Part shown: positions 52,399 through 60,292 of the stretch, piece by piece
Numbering within the stretch: position 1 is the stretch's first letter
Layout of the letters: the number at the start of each line of letters is the position of its first letter
Source of the DNA: Promethearchaeota archaeon
GTDB taxonomy: Archaea; Asgardarchaeota; Lokiarchaeia; Sigyniarchaeales; SOKP01
Length of the DNA: 64,000 bases
Reading direction: 5' to 3'
Assembly (NCBI GenBank): GCA_016839705.1
Contig: JAEOTR010000079.1
Coordinates: 1 to 64,000, forward strand
Translations under genes and position numbers: made by a program
Notes under the pieces: model-generated
Database searches by the model: none
Seen by the model: the letters and a program-made list of their open reading frames with translations, nothing else
Told to the model about the DNA's origin: nothing

Positions 52399-53421
52399 CT
52401 ATAGATTAATTTCAGAAATCTTTACAGGGCGATTTTCTTTGTATGATCTCTGAACTGCAGTTGCTATTATCGCATTTATTAAACCATCTTCTCCGTTTGG
52501 AGAGGGTTCATTATTATAACGTAAGCTTTCGAAGAACGAATGTAATTCTAATGCATATGATTCCATATATCTCTCTAAGAAGAAGTATGGGATGTTGTCT
52601 TCCTTTGTCTTTTCAGCTGTATAGAGGCGAACAGTATTGGTCGGTTCATTATCCGCAACAGCACATCCTTTCGAGCCAAAAACTTCAACTCTTTGGTCGT
52701 ATCCATATATAGCTTGACGAGAGTTATCAATTATACCAATAGCACCATTATCAAGTTTTAAAATAATCGCAGCAGTATCAATATCTCCAATTTTCCCTAC
52801 TTCAGGATCAACAAGAGCTGCTCCAGTAGCATATACTTCTTCAACTTCGCTTCCCGTTTGAAAGCGTACCATATCCCAATCGTGTATTGTCATATCAAAA
52901 AACATTCCTCCTGAACTTTTTAAGTACTCAATTGAAGGGAGTGCTGGATCTCGAGCAGTCACTTTAACGATTTGAGGGATTCCGATTTGGCCGGATTTAA
53001 CAATCTCTCTAACTCTTTTAAAGTTTTTGTCAAATCGCCTATTAAATCCAATCATAAGTTTGATTCCTTCATTTTTAACAATTTCTAGAGTTTCCTTGAT
53101 GAGTTTCAAATCTGTATCAATCGGTTTCTCACTAAAAACATCTTTTTTAAGGTGGGCTGCTTTTTGAATGAACTTAACATGTGTATCTGTAGAGGAAGCA
53201 ATCACTACAGCATCAATCCCAGGGTCATTAAAAATATCGTCTGCATCTTGGATGAGTAAAGGAACTCCTACTTTCTTTGCCCATTCTTTCATTTGATCAT
53301 CGATGTTAATATCAGCAACCATTTTCAACTTTAATCCGGGTACATTCCGTATAATATTTTCAATGTGTATTTTCCCAATTCTACCGACGCCTATAACCCC
53401 AACATTAAATGTAGACTTCAC
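52399..53421 (-). CDS. Gfo/Idh/MocA oxidoreductase (inositol 2-dehydrogenase-like)
   Basis: A 340-aa protein. The Rossmann loop is GVIGVGRIGKIHIENI (residues 8-23), the hallmark EKP is in FSEKPIDTDLKLI, and MIGFNRRFDKNF follows. The catalytic DMTIHDWDMVRF has the Asp-x3-His pair. MVADIN after strand two suggests NAD binding. This closely resembles bacterial myo-inositol 2-dehydrogenase. Inositol is a lipid head-group in archaea, and a CDP-alcohol phosphotransferase is encoded at 23 kb, but no direct link is shown. It is divergent from the MFS gene. Confidence 0.88.
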   Translation of the reverse strand: MKSTFNVGVIGVGRIGKIHIENIIRNVPGLKLKMVADINIDDQMKEWAKKVGVPLLIQDADDIFNDPGIDAVVIASSTDTHVKFIQKAAHLKKDVFSEKPIDTDLKLIKETLEIVKNEGIKLMIGFNRRFDKNFKRVREIVKSGQIGIPQIVKVTARDPALPSIEYLKSSGGMFFDMTIHDWDMVRFQTGSEVEEVYATGAALVDPEVGKIGDIDTAAIILKLDNGAIGIIDNSRQAIYGYDQRVEVFGSKGCAVADNEPTNTVRLYTAEKTKEDNIPYFFLERYMESYALELHSFFESLRYNNEPSPNGEDGLINAIIATAVQRSYKENRPVKISEINL

Positions 53422-53579
53422 AATATATCACATACAACGCTTTGTTATCTAATTGGAATATGAAAAATGAAAACTACCTTTAAAATCTATAAATGAGAAT
53501 TAAAGTTTTAAATTTATGTAAGTCTAAATTGAATTAATCACATAAAAATTTATTAACAATTAATAAAAGTGTAAGTTTA

Positions 53580-54791
53580 ATGAATGAAACGAATATACAA
53601 GTGTATAGCTATAGATGGATTGAGTTATTACTATTTATGTTTGTGAATATAACATTACAGATGCTCTGGATTAGTTTTGCAGCAGTTACTTTAGAAGCAA
53701 CAGCCTTTTATAATGTAGATGAGTTATTAATATTACTTTTATCAATGTCCTTCATGATTGTTTATATTCCAATCACATTTCTAGCATCTTGGTTGATAGA
53801 TAAATATGATTTTAAAATTGGGGCAGGAATTGGTGCGTTATTAGCTGCCATATTTGGTTTCTTAAGATTTTTTGCCTTCACCGATTACACTTTAGTATTA
53901 GTATTTCAAATTGGAATAGCTATTAGTCAACCATTTATTTTAAATAGCATAACAAAATTATCCTCAAACTGGTTTCCAGAATCGGAACGTACTACTGCTA
54001 CGGGATTATCTCTAATTTCTCAGTTTTTGGGAATTGCCTTCGGGGTGTTAATAACTCCTATCCTCGTTACAGGAAATGATTTGGGTCTAATGTTATTAAT
54101 ATATGGTATAATAGCAATGATTTCAGGCATTTTATTCCTGGTGTTTGCTAAAGACAAACCCCCTACTCCACCATCAAAAGTAGCTACAAGTGAAAAAGTA
54201 TTCATGTCTGAGGGGCTTAAACAACTATTTACCAATAGACAATTCTTGATTTTAGTAATGATATTTTTCATCGGATTAGGCACATTTAATATGATTACCT
54301 CCTATATCGAATTAATAGTTATTCCTAGAGGTTATGGAGCAGAAGAAGCTGGGATTCTTGGAGGGATAATGTTGTTTGGCGGAATCATTGGTGCGATTGT
54401 AATGTCTGCTCTATCTGATAAATTCAAAAAACGGAAAATCTTGATACTTATTTCTGTTTTAATTGCCGCTATTTCTCTATTTGTTCTGTCTTTTACTAAT
54501 GATATTACTTTATTATATGTTTCTAGCTTTTTACTAGGATTTGGAATTCTGTCTGCGGGACCTGTTGCTCTTGAATTCGCTGTAGAAAAGACACGACCTG
54601 TTCCAGAATCGTCTTCAAATGGCATCTTAATGATGATAGGACAAGTTGGTGGTATTCTGTTTATTCTTGGACTGGTAGATTTCACCCTTAATGGAGATTA
54701 TCTCCCTGCATTACTTCTGCTGGCAAGCTTAACGGTTTTGATATTCATTTTAGGATTTTTCTTAAAAGACACAAAACATGAAATTGATTGA
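53580..54791 (+). CDS. MFS transporter, FLVCR-like
   Basis: A 403-aa membrane protein with about twelve helices. WISFAAVTLEATAFYNVDEL, FLASWLIDKYDFKIGAGIGA (the loop 2-3 motif) and SNWFPESERTTATGLSLISQ are like the heme/choline FLVCR and DIRC2 branch of MFS. Substrate unknown. It stands alone between two divergent/convergent genes, with its own promoter. Confidence 0.85.
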   Translation: MNETNIQVYSYRWIELLLFMFVNITLQMLWISFAAVTLEATAFYNVDELLILLLSMSFMIVYIPITFLASWLIDKYDFKIGAGIGALLAAIFGFLRFFAFTDYTLVLVFQIGIAISQPFILNSITKLSSNWFPESERTTATGLSLISQFLGIAFGVLITPILVTGNDLGLMLLIYGIIAMISGILFLVFAKDKPPTPPSKVATSEKVFMSEGLKQLFTNRQFLILVMIFFIGLGTFNMITSYIELIVIPRGYGAEEAGILGGIMLFGGIIGAIVMSALSDKFKKRKILILISVLIAAISLFVLSFTNDITLLYVSSFLLGFGILSAGPVALEFAVEKTRPVPESSSNGILMMIGQVGGILFILGLVDFTLNGDYLPALLLLASLTVLIFILGFFLKDTKHEID

Positions 54792-54894
54792 TTAATCTTT
54801 TCTTTATTTTTTTTATTTCTTTTATTCAAACAAAACTTTTTATATCATTTTAGTCTATTTTTTGTTATTCCTTACTTATTGGAGATTTAAGCAA

Positions 54895-55563
54895 ATGAAC
54901 GAAGACAGTAAAAATGGATTTGAGAATGAAGAAGAGGATCTTGAAATAAAAGAAGTTGAATTTGATAAAGAGACAGAAAATAAGAAGCAAGAAATTGCTA
55001 CTAAAAAAAAATTAGCTTTTTTATTAGACCAATCAAAAGATTCGGTGGAAGAAAGTAATGAATGGGGTACTTTTAGAATAAGATCAACTAATTCTACCGA
55101 AATTTTAGAAAATGAATCATTTTACAGAACTCCTCTAACAAATGTGATTGAAAATGAGACCGAATATTTTTTTCTTGTAGAATTACCTGGATTGGATAAA
55201 CGACATGTAAATATTACTCTTCAGGAAGATATATTAGAAGTGTTAGGTGAAAAAACGCTAAAACATGTAGAAGAAAAAGAAGAGAAAAAAAAGAAAGAAA
55301 AAAAGGAAGATAAAGAAAAAAAAGATGAGAAGAAAGATAAGCATAAAGATAAAAAAGACAAGAAAAAAGAGAAACACAAAGATCTCAAAGGAGATTTTTT
55401 AAGAAGAGAATTTAGGTCATCCAGCTTCTATAGAAGCTTTGTCCTCCCTGAAGAGATAAATTCAGAAGGTATCGATGCAAGTTTTAAAAATGGCATTCTA
55501 AGATTAAGAATACCCAAAAAGATTACTGAAATTGGGGATAAAAAGACAATTGAAATAAAATAA
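54895..55563 (+). CDS. Hsp20/alpha-crystallin protein with Lys/Glu-rich insertion
   Basis: A 222-aa protein from ATG 54895 (MNEDSKNGFENEEEDLEIKE). An upstream TTG would add 11 unlikely residues. The alpha-crystallin core begins TPLTNVIENETEYFFLVELP and its end is SFVLPEEINSEGIDASFKNG, ILRLRIPKK. About 55 residues of almost only Lys, Glu and Asp (KEEKKKKEKKEDKEKKDEKK onward) are inserted between two core strands. Usual Hsp20 proteins of 140-180 aa lack this. The first 60 residues are acidic. It binds unfolded proteins as an ATP-free chaperone. Confidence 0.85.
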   Translation: MNEDSKNGFENEEEDLEIKEVEFDKETENKKQEIATKKKLAFLLDQSKDSVEESNEWGTFRIRSTNSTEILENESFYRTPLTNVIENETEYFFLVELPGLDKRHVNITLQEDILEVLGEKTLKHVEEKEEKKKKEKKEDKEKKDEKKDKHKDKKDKKKEKHKDLKGDFLRREFRSSSFYRSFVLPEEINSEGIDASFKNGILRLRIPKKITEIGDKKTIEIK

Positions 55564-55614
55564 AATTCATTTTCTATCTCATTTTTTTTTAAAAAAAGGG
55601 AAAAAACTAAATTT

Positions 55615-56112
55615 TTAGATTTTCGCACCACAATAGGCACAATATTGCGCAGACTCCTTAGTTTTGGGAGTACCACAATTTGCACAAAACTTTGCTTGCT
55701 CTCCCGAAGTTACTTCTTTTTCTGGGTGTAAAAGATGTTTCATTTGGCCTGTTTGTGAGCTAAATTTTGCTCGAAGTTGACCTGATGCTTTAAGATCCAG
55801 TACTATTGCGTGAATATCTTTTATCGTAATTCCTGTACTCTTGCTGACCTCTTCTACTGTAGCCTCTGGATTCTCATTAAATTCAGTTAGTACAACATTT
55901 CTTAGTTTACTTCTGTTTGTCAACGCGAAAATTTGTCCGATTAAAATTGCTAAGCCGATTCCCGTTGATACAAAACCCCACCACTCCCAGCCTCTGCCCC
56001 AGTTTATAAATCGTTCAATCCCCCACCATAGAAACGCCCCAGCAATAATTAGGGTGCATATTGAGAACCCATCTGAATATTGGTTTTTCTCATATTTCAT
56101 TTTTTTTTTCAC
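55615..56112 (-). CDS. membrane protein with winged-helix and zinc ribbon
   Basis: A 165-aa protein with two N-terminal hydrophobic segments (FSICTLIIAGAFLWWGIERF, and around WWGFVSTGIGLAILIGQIFA). A winged-helix-like region follows (NVVLTEFNENPEATVEEVSK, GITIKDIHAIVLDLKASGQL). It ends with a zinc ribbon, CANCG-x8-YCAYCGAKI. The arrangement suggests a membrane-tethered sensor or regulator. No close family is recognised. It is convergent with the Hsp20 gene, 52 bases apart. Confidence 0.7.
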   Translation of the reverse strand: MKKKMKYEKNQYSDGFSICTLIIAGAFLWWGIERFINWGRGWEWWGFVSTGIGLAILIGQIFALTNRSKLRNVVLTEFNENPEATVEEVSKSTGITIKDIHAIVLDLKASGQLRAKFSSQTGQMKHLLHPEKEVTSGEQAKFCANCGTPKTKESAQYCAYCGAKI

Positions 56113-56256
56113 TTATTTTTCTGTTTCTGAATTATTAAGATTTAATTCTGTTAAGTAATTTACTTGCTATTATAAATTTTACTCTAGGAATCTCTTTCAA
56201 ATGAAGAAAACAATGGTAAATTTTTTAGATTTACCAGATGGAACTCCTTTACTGAT

Positions 56257-56685
56257 TTAATTAGTAATTATACATTTGTTTATTATATCAAAAATAGATG
56301 AAAAATCAATTTGATCTTCCATAAGAAGTATAATAATCTTATTTAAGATTTTTAGTGAAAGCACGTAGAAGTTATCTGAGTGAATTACTGTGAAGTCAGG
56401 AGAGTGTACACCAATATCAGAAGTGATTTCCTCAGCTAATTCATATAATTGAGACACATTTAACCCTATTGACGTTTTATTGAATTCTTGGTTAATATAT
56501 GACTTTATAACTGCACCATTTTCAGAGGTTATTAGTATGAAATATAGTCCAGAACCTAGTTCTTTTACTAAAGTATCCAATACTAAATCAACTTCTAGAG
56601 TTGCAGTCATTGTGATATAATTTATTAGTCTGTTTATATATAATTTGTGGTGAAAATTATTATTTCGATACAATTTCTCAAACAT
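56257..56685 (-). CDS. roadblock-like protein
   Basis: The 142-aa frame starts at ATG 56685, but ATG 56610 (TATLEVDLVLDTLVKELGSG) is a likely alternative start of about 117 aa. The fold reads helix, strand LYFILITSENGAVIKSYINQ, helix, and strands FTVIHSDNFYVLSLKILN, IIILLMED. The roadblock order is recognisable although the sequence is divergent. Probably with the neighbouring longin-like gene a small GTPase-related module. Confidence 0.6.
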   Translation of the reverse strand: MFEKLYRNNNFHHKLYINRLINYITMTATLEVDLVLDTLVKELGSGLYFILITSENGAVIKSYINQEFNKTSIGLNVSQLYELAEEITSDIGVHSPDFTVIHSDNFYVLSLKILNKIIILLMEDQIDFSSIFDIINKCIITN

Positions 56686-56766
56686 AAATCATCTTTCTAA
56701 ATTTAAAAATGTTGATTAGATTTTGTTTGAGTATGATTAATTCTATAAAATACTGTAGAAAATACT

Positions 56767-57240
56767 TTAAATCTCAAAATATTGGTCTATAACAGTGTCA
56801 AAACTGTGAAAAGGTGAAACATCTCCTTTAAAATTAGTGATATAAGGATAATAATATTTTTCTATAAATTTGTCTACTACTATATGAATGTACTTATCGA
56901 AATTTTCCGTGAGTTTATCTCTTTCAATAAAATACGCAAAAATGACATTATTCTTGATATTAACATAAAAATGATGACTTCCCAAATTGATATCTTCGAG
57001 CCTTAATTCAGGATCCTCACCACTGATAAAATCCTTCGAATAGATTAATATCGCTGAAATAAAACCAGCAATTTGAAATATGTTTTTAGATATCTTTTTT
57101 CTATTTTTATTCACTTTAGAGAAGTATAATAGTCCTGTTTTATCTAAAGCAAGAAAGCATACTAAACCTTTTGCTCGAGGAAATTGAATTGATTTAATAT
57201 AAATTCTTTTTTTTACATATAGATACGAGATAATGGACAA
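56767..57240 (-). CDS. longin-like or roadblock-like small protein
   Basis: A 157-aa protein. Strands LVCFLALDKTGLLYFSKV and HHFYVNIKNNVIFAYFIE, with helix KNIFQIAGFISAILIYSKDF and C-terminal helix YIHIVVDKFIEKYYYPYI, resemble the small Asgard longin proteins at 25.3 kb. The start is uncertain. It lies 81 bases upstream of the roadblock-like gene, the same strand, which repeats the pairing seen at 25-26 kb. Confidence 0.5.
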   Translation of the reverse strand: MSIISYLYVKKRIYIKSIQFPRAKGLVCFLALDKTGLLYFSKVNKNRKKISKNIFQIAGFISAILIYSKDFISGEDPELRLEDINLGSHHFYVNIKNNVIFAYFIERDKLTENFDKYIHIVVDKFIEKYYYPYITNFKGDVSPFHSFDTVIDQYFEI

Positions 57241-57274
57241 AAAATCTTTTTATAAAATAATATTTTTAAAATAA

Positions 57275-57664
57275 TATTTAGATATCCCGGAGAGACGAGA
57301 CTTCAATGTAGATAGAATTAGACTCCAGCAAGTAATTACTAATATCTTATCTAATGCTATTAAGAATACGCCTTTAAATGGGATTATTTACCTTAGGTTA
57401 ATTAATAAACCTGAATATGTCGATATTATTATAAGAGATACTGGAGTGGGGATAACACCAAAAGAAAAAGAATTATTATTTGAGAAATTTGGCAAAATTG
57501 AAAGATATGCTATGGATTTAGGTGTAGACATCGAAGGTTCTGGTCTGGGTCTATACATATCAAAGGAAATTGTAGAATTACACGGTGGTCAAATACTAGT
57601 AGAGTCTGAAGGAAGAAATAGAGGATCCCGGTTTATCATTCGATTAAGTAAACCTCAGTTTTGA
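57275..57664 (+). pseudogene. remnant of a sensor histidine kinase, ATP-binding domain only
   Basis: The open frame after a TAA at 57272-57274 reads DRIRLQQVITNILSNAIKNT (N box), IIIRDTGVGITPKEK (G1 box) and GSGLGLYISKEIVELHGGQI (G2 box). These are the HATPase motifs of a histidine kinase. No start codon, no phospho-acceptor histidine domain and no sensor domain precede it. The upstream 100 bases are AT-rich and belong to a divergent gene. I read it as a 3' fragment left by deletion. A short protein from GTG 57446 could in principle be made, but would lack the N box. Confidence 0.7.
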
Positions 57665-57672
57665 ATAAAAAG

Positions 57673-57806
57673 TGGGCCAGGCAGGATTCGAACCTGCGAC
57701 ATCCCAAAACGAAGTTCGCCGAAAAACGCCGAATTTGTCCGAAGCCGGGCACCCTTGCTGGTGTTTTCCATATTGGAAATAAAAATCCAGGCTAGATTAC
57801 AGGCCC
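57673..57806 (-). tRNA. tRNA-Arg (TCG) with two introns
   Basis: 134 bases on the minus strand. Acceptor GGGCCTG with CTGGCCC has one T-T mismatch; A73 follows and CCA is not encoded. D stem ATCT/GGGT encloses an insertion of about 28 bases after AGCCTGG. Anticodon stem CCCGG (57749-57745) pairs with TTGGG (57707-57703). The loop starts CTTCGG (anticodon TCG), with a canonical 37/38 insertion of about 30 bases (57738-57709). T arm GCAGG-TTCGAAT-CCTGC is intact. Inserts contain their own hairpin (TTTCC/GGAAA in the D-loop insert). Confidence 0.85.
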
Positions 57807-57975
57807 ATAGTTGGTCTAAATGTGATATTTTCTTAAATTTAATTCTTAAAAATTAAAATCATCTAACTTATAATATTTTCATCTATTATTTCAAAAAAAC
57901 ATTTGCTTGTATTCTTCAAAATTTAATTCAATAGAATTGATATCGATCTCATGATCAAGAAAATATAATTTAGAA

Positions 57976-58082
57976 TGGCGCGGCTAGCGGGATTTTCTAA
58001 AAAGCTCGAAGGGAACTTTCTTTTGAACCCGCGTCGCAGGAGTGACAGTCCCGAATGCTAGACCGGGCTACACTATAGCCGC
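57976..58082 (-). tRNA. tRNA-Asp (GTC) with T-loop intron, CCA encoded
   Basis: 107 bases on the minus strand. Acceptor GCGGCTA/TAGCCGC, discriminator G and encoded CCA. D arm intact; anticodon arm CGGGA-CTGTCAC-TCCTG with GTC. T stem GCGGG (58032-58028) and CCCGC (57991-57987) enclose 36 bases instead of 7, so the T-loop carries a 29-base intron. The insert reads AAAAG...TTCGAGCTTTTT, matching the T-loop insert of tRNA-Phe at 50145-50178. The AAAAG/CTTTT helix is the expected central helix of a bulge-helix-bulge splice site. Confidence 0.88.
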
Positions 58083-58254
58083 ATTTTCAGATTTTTTTTT
58101 AAAAATCTAGAGTACTAAATCAATAAAAATATAAAAATTTTCCGTTTAGAAGGCAATTAGACTTCGAAAAGACTAATAGAAACATTTATATTAATAAAAA
58201 GTAATGTAGATTATAAGGAGTATAGAGGTATAACAATATATTTTATTCGGTATT

Positions 58255-58692
58255 TTGCCACAAGTATATATGCTCAATTCAAAAAGTTTCAGCTCAGTTG
58301 TACACGAATTAGAAAACAACGATGAAGAGTTTGTTACCACAATAGATAGAGTTATTAGTTTTGCGGTAAATATTATTAGGAATACTGAAGAACTTAGAGA
58401 AGAAATTCGAGATTATAATGATTTATATCAAATTCTATTGACTGATATAAATTTTAATTTTTGGTTAAAAGTATCCAATGGTTCTATAATATACAAAAAA
58501 GGGATTAACAGAAGTGCGACATTTAGAGTTACATATGCAAAGGATATTTTCATTAAAATTCTTAAACGCGATATAGCAGGAACGGATGCATATATGAAAG
58601 GTCAAATTAAAGTGGATGGTAATCTGAGTGATGGTTTAAGATTCATTAAAATTTTTAGGTTGTTTATAAAATATATTGAGAATATAATGTAG
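58255..58692 (+). CDS. SCP2-domain-like small protein (first of a tandem pair)
   Basis: A 145-aa protein starting at TTG 58255 or ATG 58270 (LNSKSFSSVVHELENNDEEF). The SCP2-type core reads LLTDINFNFWLKVSNGSII, SATFRVTYAKDIFIKILK and YMKGQIKVDGNLSDGLRFIK. It aligns along its length with the next gene (FWLxV, AYMxGxIxVxGNL). The family binds lipids or acyl chains. It is more basic and diverged than its neighbour. The two are separated by 222 bases on the same strand. Confidence 0.7.
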   Translation: MPQVYMLNSKSFSSVVHELENNDEEFVTTIDRVISFAVNIIRNTEELREEIRDYNDLYQILLTDINFNFWLKVSNGSIIYKKGINRSATFRVTYAKDIFIKILKRDIAGTDAYMKGQIKVDGNLSDGLRFIKIFRLFIKYIENIM

Positions 58693-58914
58693 AAGAGATA
58701 ATTTTCTTTTCATACTTTGAAAGTTTTGAATTTGAACCTGGGTTTTTCAAAAATTTTATTAGTTGTCTCTGGATTCATAGATCTTCTATCAAAAGCGACA
58801 CAAATAAAACCTTTTTATACTACTAAATCCTTTTAATATTGTTATTTTAAAGAATATTCATCTATAATTCTCAAGATAATAGAGAAAAATTATACAAAAA
58901 GGTTGAAAATAAAA

Positions 58915-59349
58915 ATGGTTGATGAATCATTATTAAAGGAAATTAAAGCCGCTCAAGATGCGGGAGCTTCAGCTGCTTCAGCTGATGACGTGAAGAAATC
59001 CCTAGCTTTTATTAAACAAGTTTCTGTAGAAAACGAAGATCTTAAGGAAGAACTCGAAGATATGGATATTGCAATACAGTTAGTTTTTTCTGATGTTGAC
59101 ATAAAGTTCTGGTTGACAGTAAAAGAAGGAGATTTAGATTTTGGGGAAGGTGATGTTGATAATCCCTCATTCACGCTGACCTCCACCCTGGAAGTTGGAG
59201 CGGGAATTGTTATGGGTGAGGTTGATGCGACTTCCGCTTACATGGCTGGTGATATTACCGTTGAGGGCAATCTTCAGGATGCAATGGCCTTTCAAGAGAT
59301 AATTGAACTCGCTCTCGAAGCTTTCGAAGATCTTGTTGAAGATTTATAA
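58915..59349 (+). CDS. SCP2-domain protein (second of a tandem pair)
   Basis: A 144-aa acidic protein from ATG 58915 (MVDESLLKEIKAAQDAGASA). The N-terminal helix is followed by an SCP2 sterol-carrier fold: LVFSDVDIKFWLTVKEGDLD, NPSFTLTSTLEVGAGIVMGE and AYMAGDITVEGNLQDAMAFQ. The hydrophobic groove and the GD-I-V-EGNLQDA strand-helix match bacterial/archaeal SCP2 proteins. It carries lipids or steroid-like molecules. AAAGGTTGA upstream is the probable ribosome-binding site. The gene is followed by a hairpin terminator at 59378. Confidence 0.85.
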   Translation: MVDESLLKEIKAAQDAGASAASADDVKKSLAFIKQVSVENEDLKEELEDMDIAIQLVFSDVDIKFWLTVKEGDLDFGEGDVDNPSFTLTSTLEVGAGIVMGEVDATSAYMAGDITVEGNLQDAMAFQEIIELALEAFEDLVEDL

Positions 59350-59656
59350 AAAAACAATAATTTAAAACAACCTAAACGGCTTTTAAAGAAGCCCCTTCTT
59401 TTTTATTTATAAATTACTTTTTTCTTTTTTTAGTAAATTAACACTAAATAAAATGGTTTTATTTTATTTTTATAACGGGAAGTATCAAATTATAAAAAAA
59501 GACAATTTTCTTTCACATAGTATTATTTTTATATTATTTAGCTTTATTACCCAATTCAGAAAAATATTGGGTGATAAAGCAAAAAATTAAATCCTTGAAT
59601 TATCATGAATCTTTTAAAGAAGATATCTTGACAAAATTAGGAGTTATATCTGAGAG
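59350..59656. other. intergenic region with terminator
   Basis: Contains the terminator at 59378-59405. After it the sequence is AT-rich with no supported frame until the gene at 59657. An ATATTATTTAG stretch near 59530 could be promoter, but support is weak. Confidence 0.4.
59378..59405 (+). terminator. hairpin terminator after SCP2 gene
   Basis: GGCTT (59378-59382) pairs with AAGCC (59389-59393) around a 6-base loop, followed by CCTTCTTTTTTA. It lies 29 bases after the stop of the SCP2 gene, a position typical for transcript ends. Confidence 0.6.
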
Positions 59657-60274
59657 ATGAGTATGGATCAATTGTTAGAAGCAACGAGTAATCTCATTGA
59701 ACAACAATTCAAGATTCCAGGTAGAGACATTATCATTGGTAGAACTCCAGAAGTTTCTGTAAAGATAAGCAAATCTGGTCAAATTGTAAAAAAATTTAAG
59801 GATCTATTCAATTCCAATTTACATTTATTTATTGAAGGTAAATATCTGCAATTTCTAAATTTATTTAAAAAAATCAAGGGGATAGATGAGAATCATATTA
59901 ACGAAATCTATCAAGACCTTGAGCTTAAGTTTGAAAATTTAAAAGATACTGACAACATAAATATTGTTGTTCTGTACGCGATGGTATTGAATTCTCTTAT
60001 TTCAAGTATAAGAGATCTCAATTTTGCTGAAACAATAAGGGAAATAAAAAAACGTGTAAAAAATAGGATTTCTGCTAACGAAACCCAAATTCAGAAGGAA
60101 TTGGATAAACTCTTTATGATGAACGATGGTAATGTGTCGATTTTATATAATATATCTTATTTAGATACCTTAGCAGAATCCTTTAACTATAATAAGGTTG
60201 CTCACACTTGTAAGATTCAGGAGAGTAAATTTATTAACCGAATTGTAAACCTAATTATTTCTCCAAATAATTAA
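59657..60274 (+). CDS. hypothetical helical protein, 205 aa
   Basis: Not recognised. Starts ATG 59657 (MSMDQLLEATSNLIEQQFKI). The middle (GRDIIIGRTPEVSVKISKSG) may be beta; the rest is helical with coiled-coil-like spacing (EIYQDLELKFENLKDTDNIN, REIKKRVKNRISANETQIQK). No signal peptide. It is convergent with the amidohydrolase gene, 18 bases away. Function unknown. Confidence 0.65.
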   Translation: MSMDQLLEATSNLIEQQFKIPGRDIIIGRTPEVSVKISKSGQIVKKFKDLFNSNLHLFIEGKYLQFLNLFKKIKGIDENHINEIYQDLELKFENLKDTDNINIVVLYAMVLNSLISSIRDLNFAETIREIKKRVKNRISANETQIQKELDKLFMMNDGNVSILYNISYLDTLAESFNYNKVAHTCKIQESKFINRIVNLIISPNN

Positions 60275-60292
60275 ATGATTCTTCCACAATTA

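Noticed and set aside
58730-58760. Another tRNA T-arm on the minus strand (TTCAAATTCA)
   Set aside because: No acceptor or anticodon arm could be built around it.
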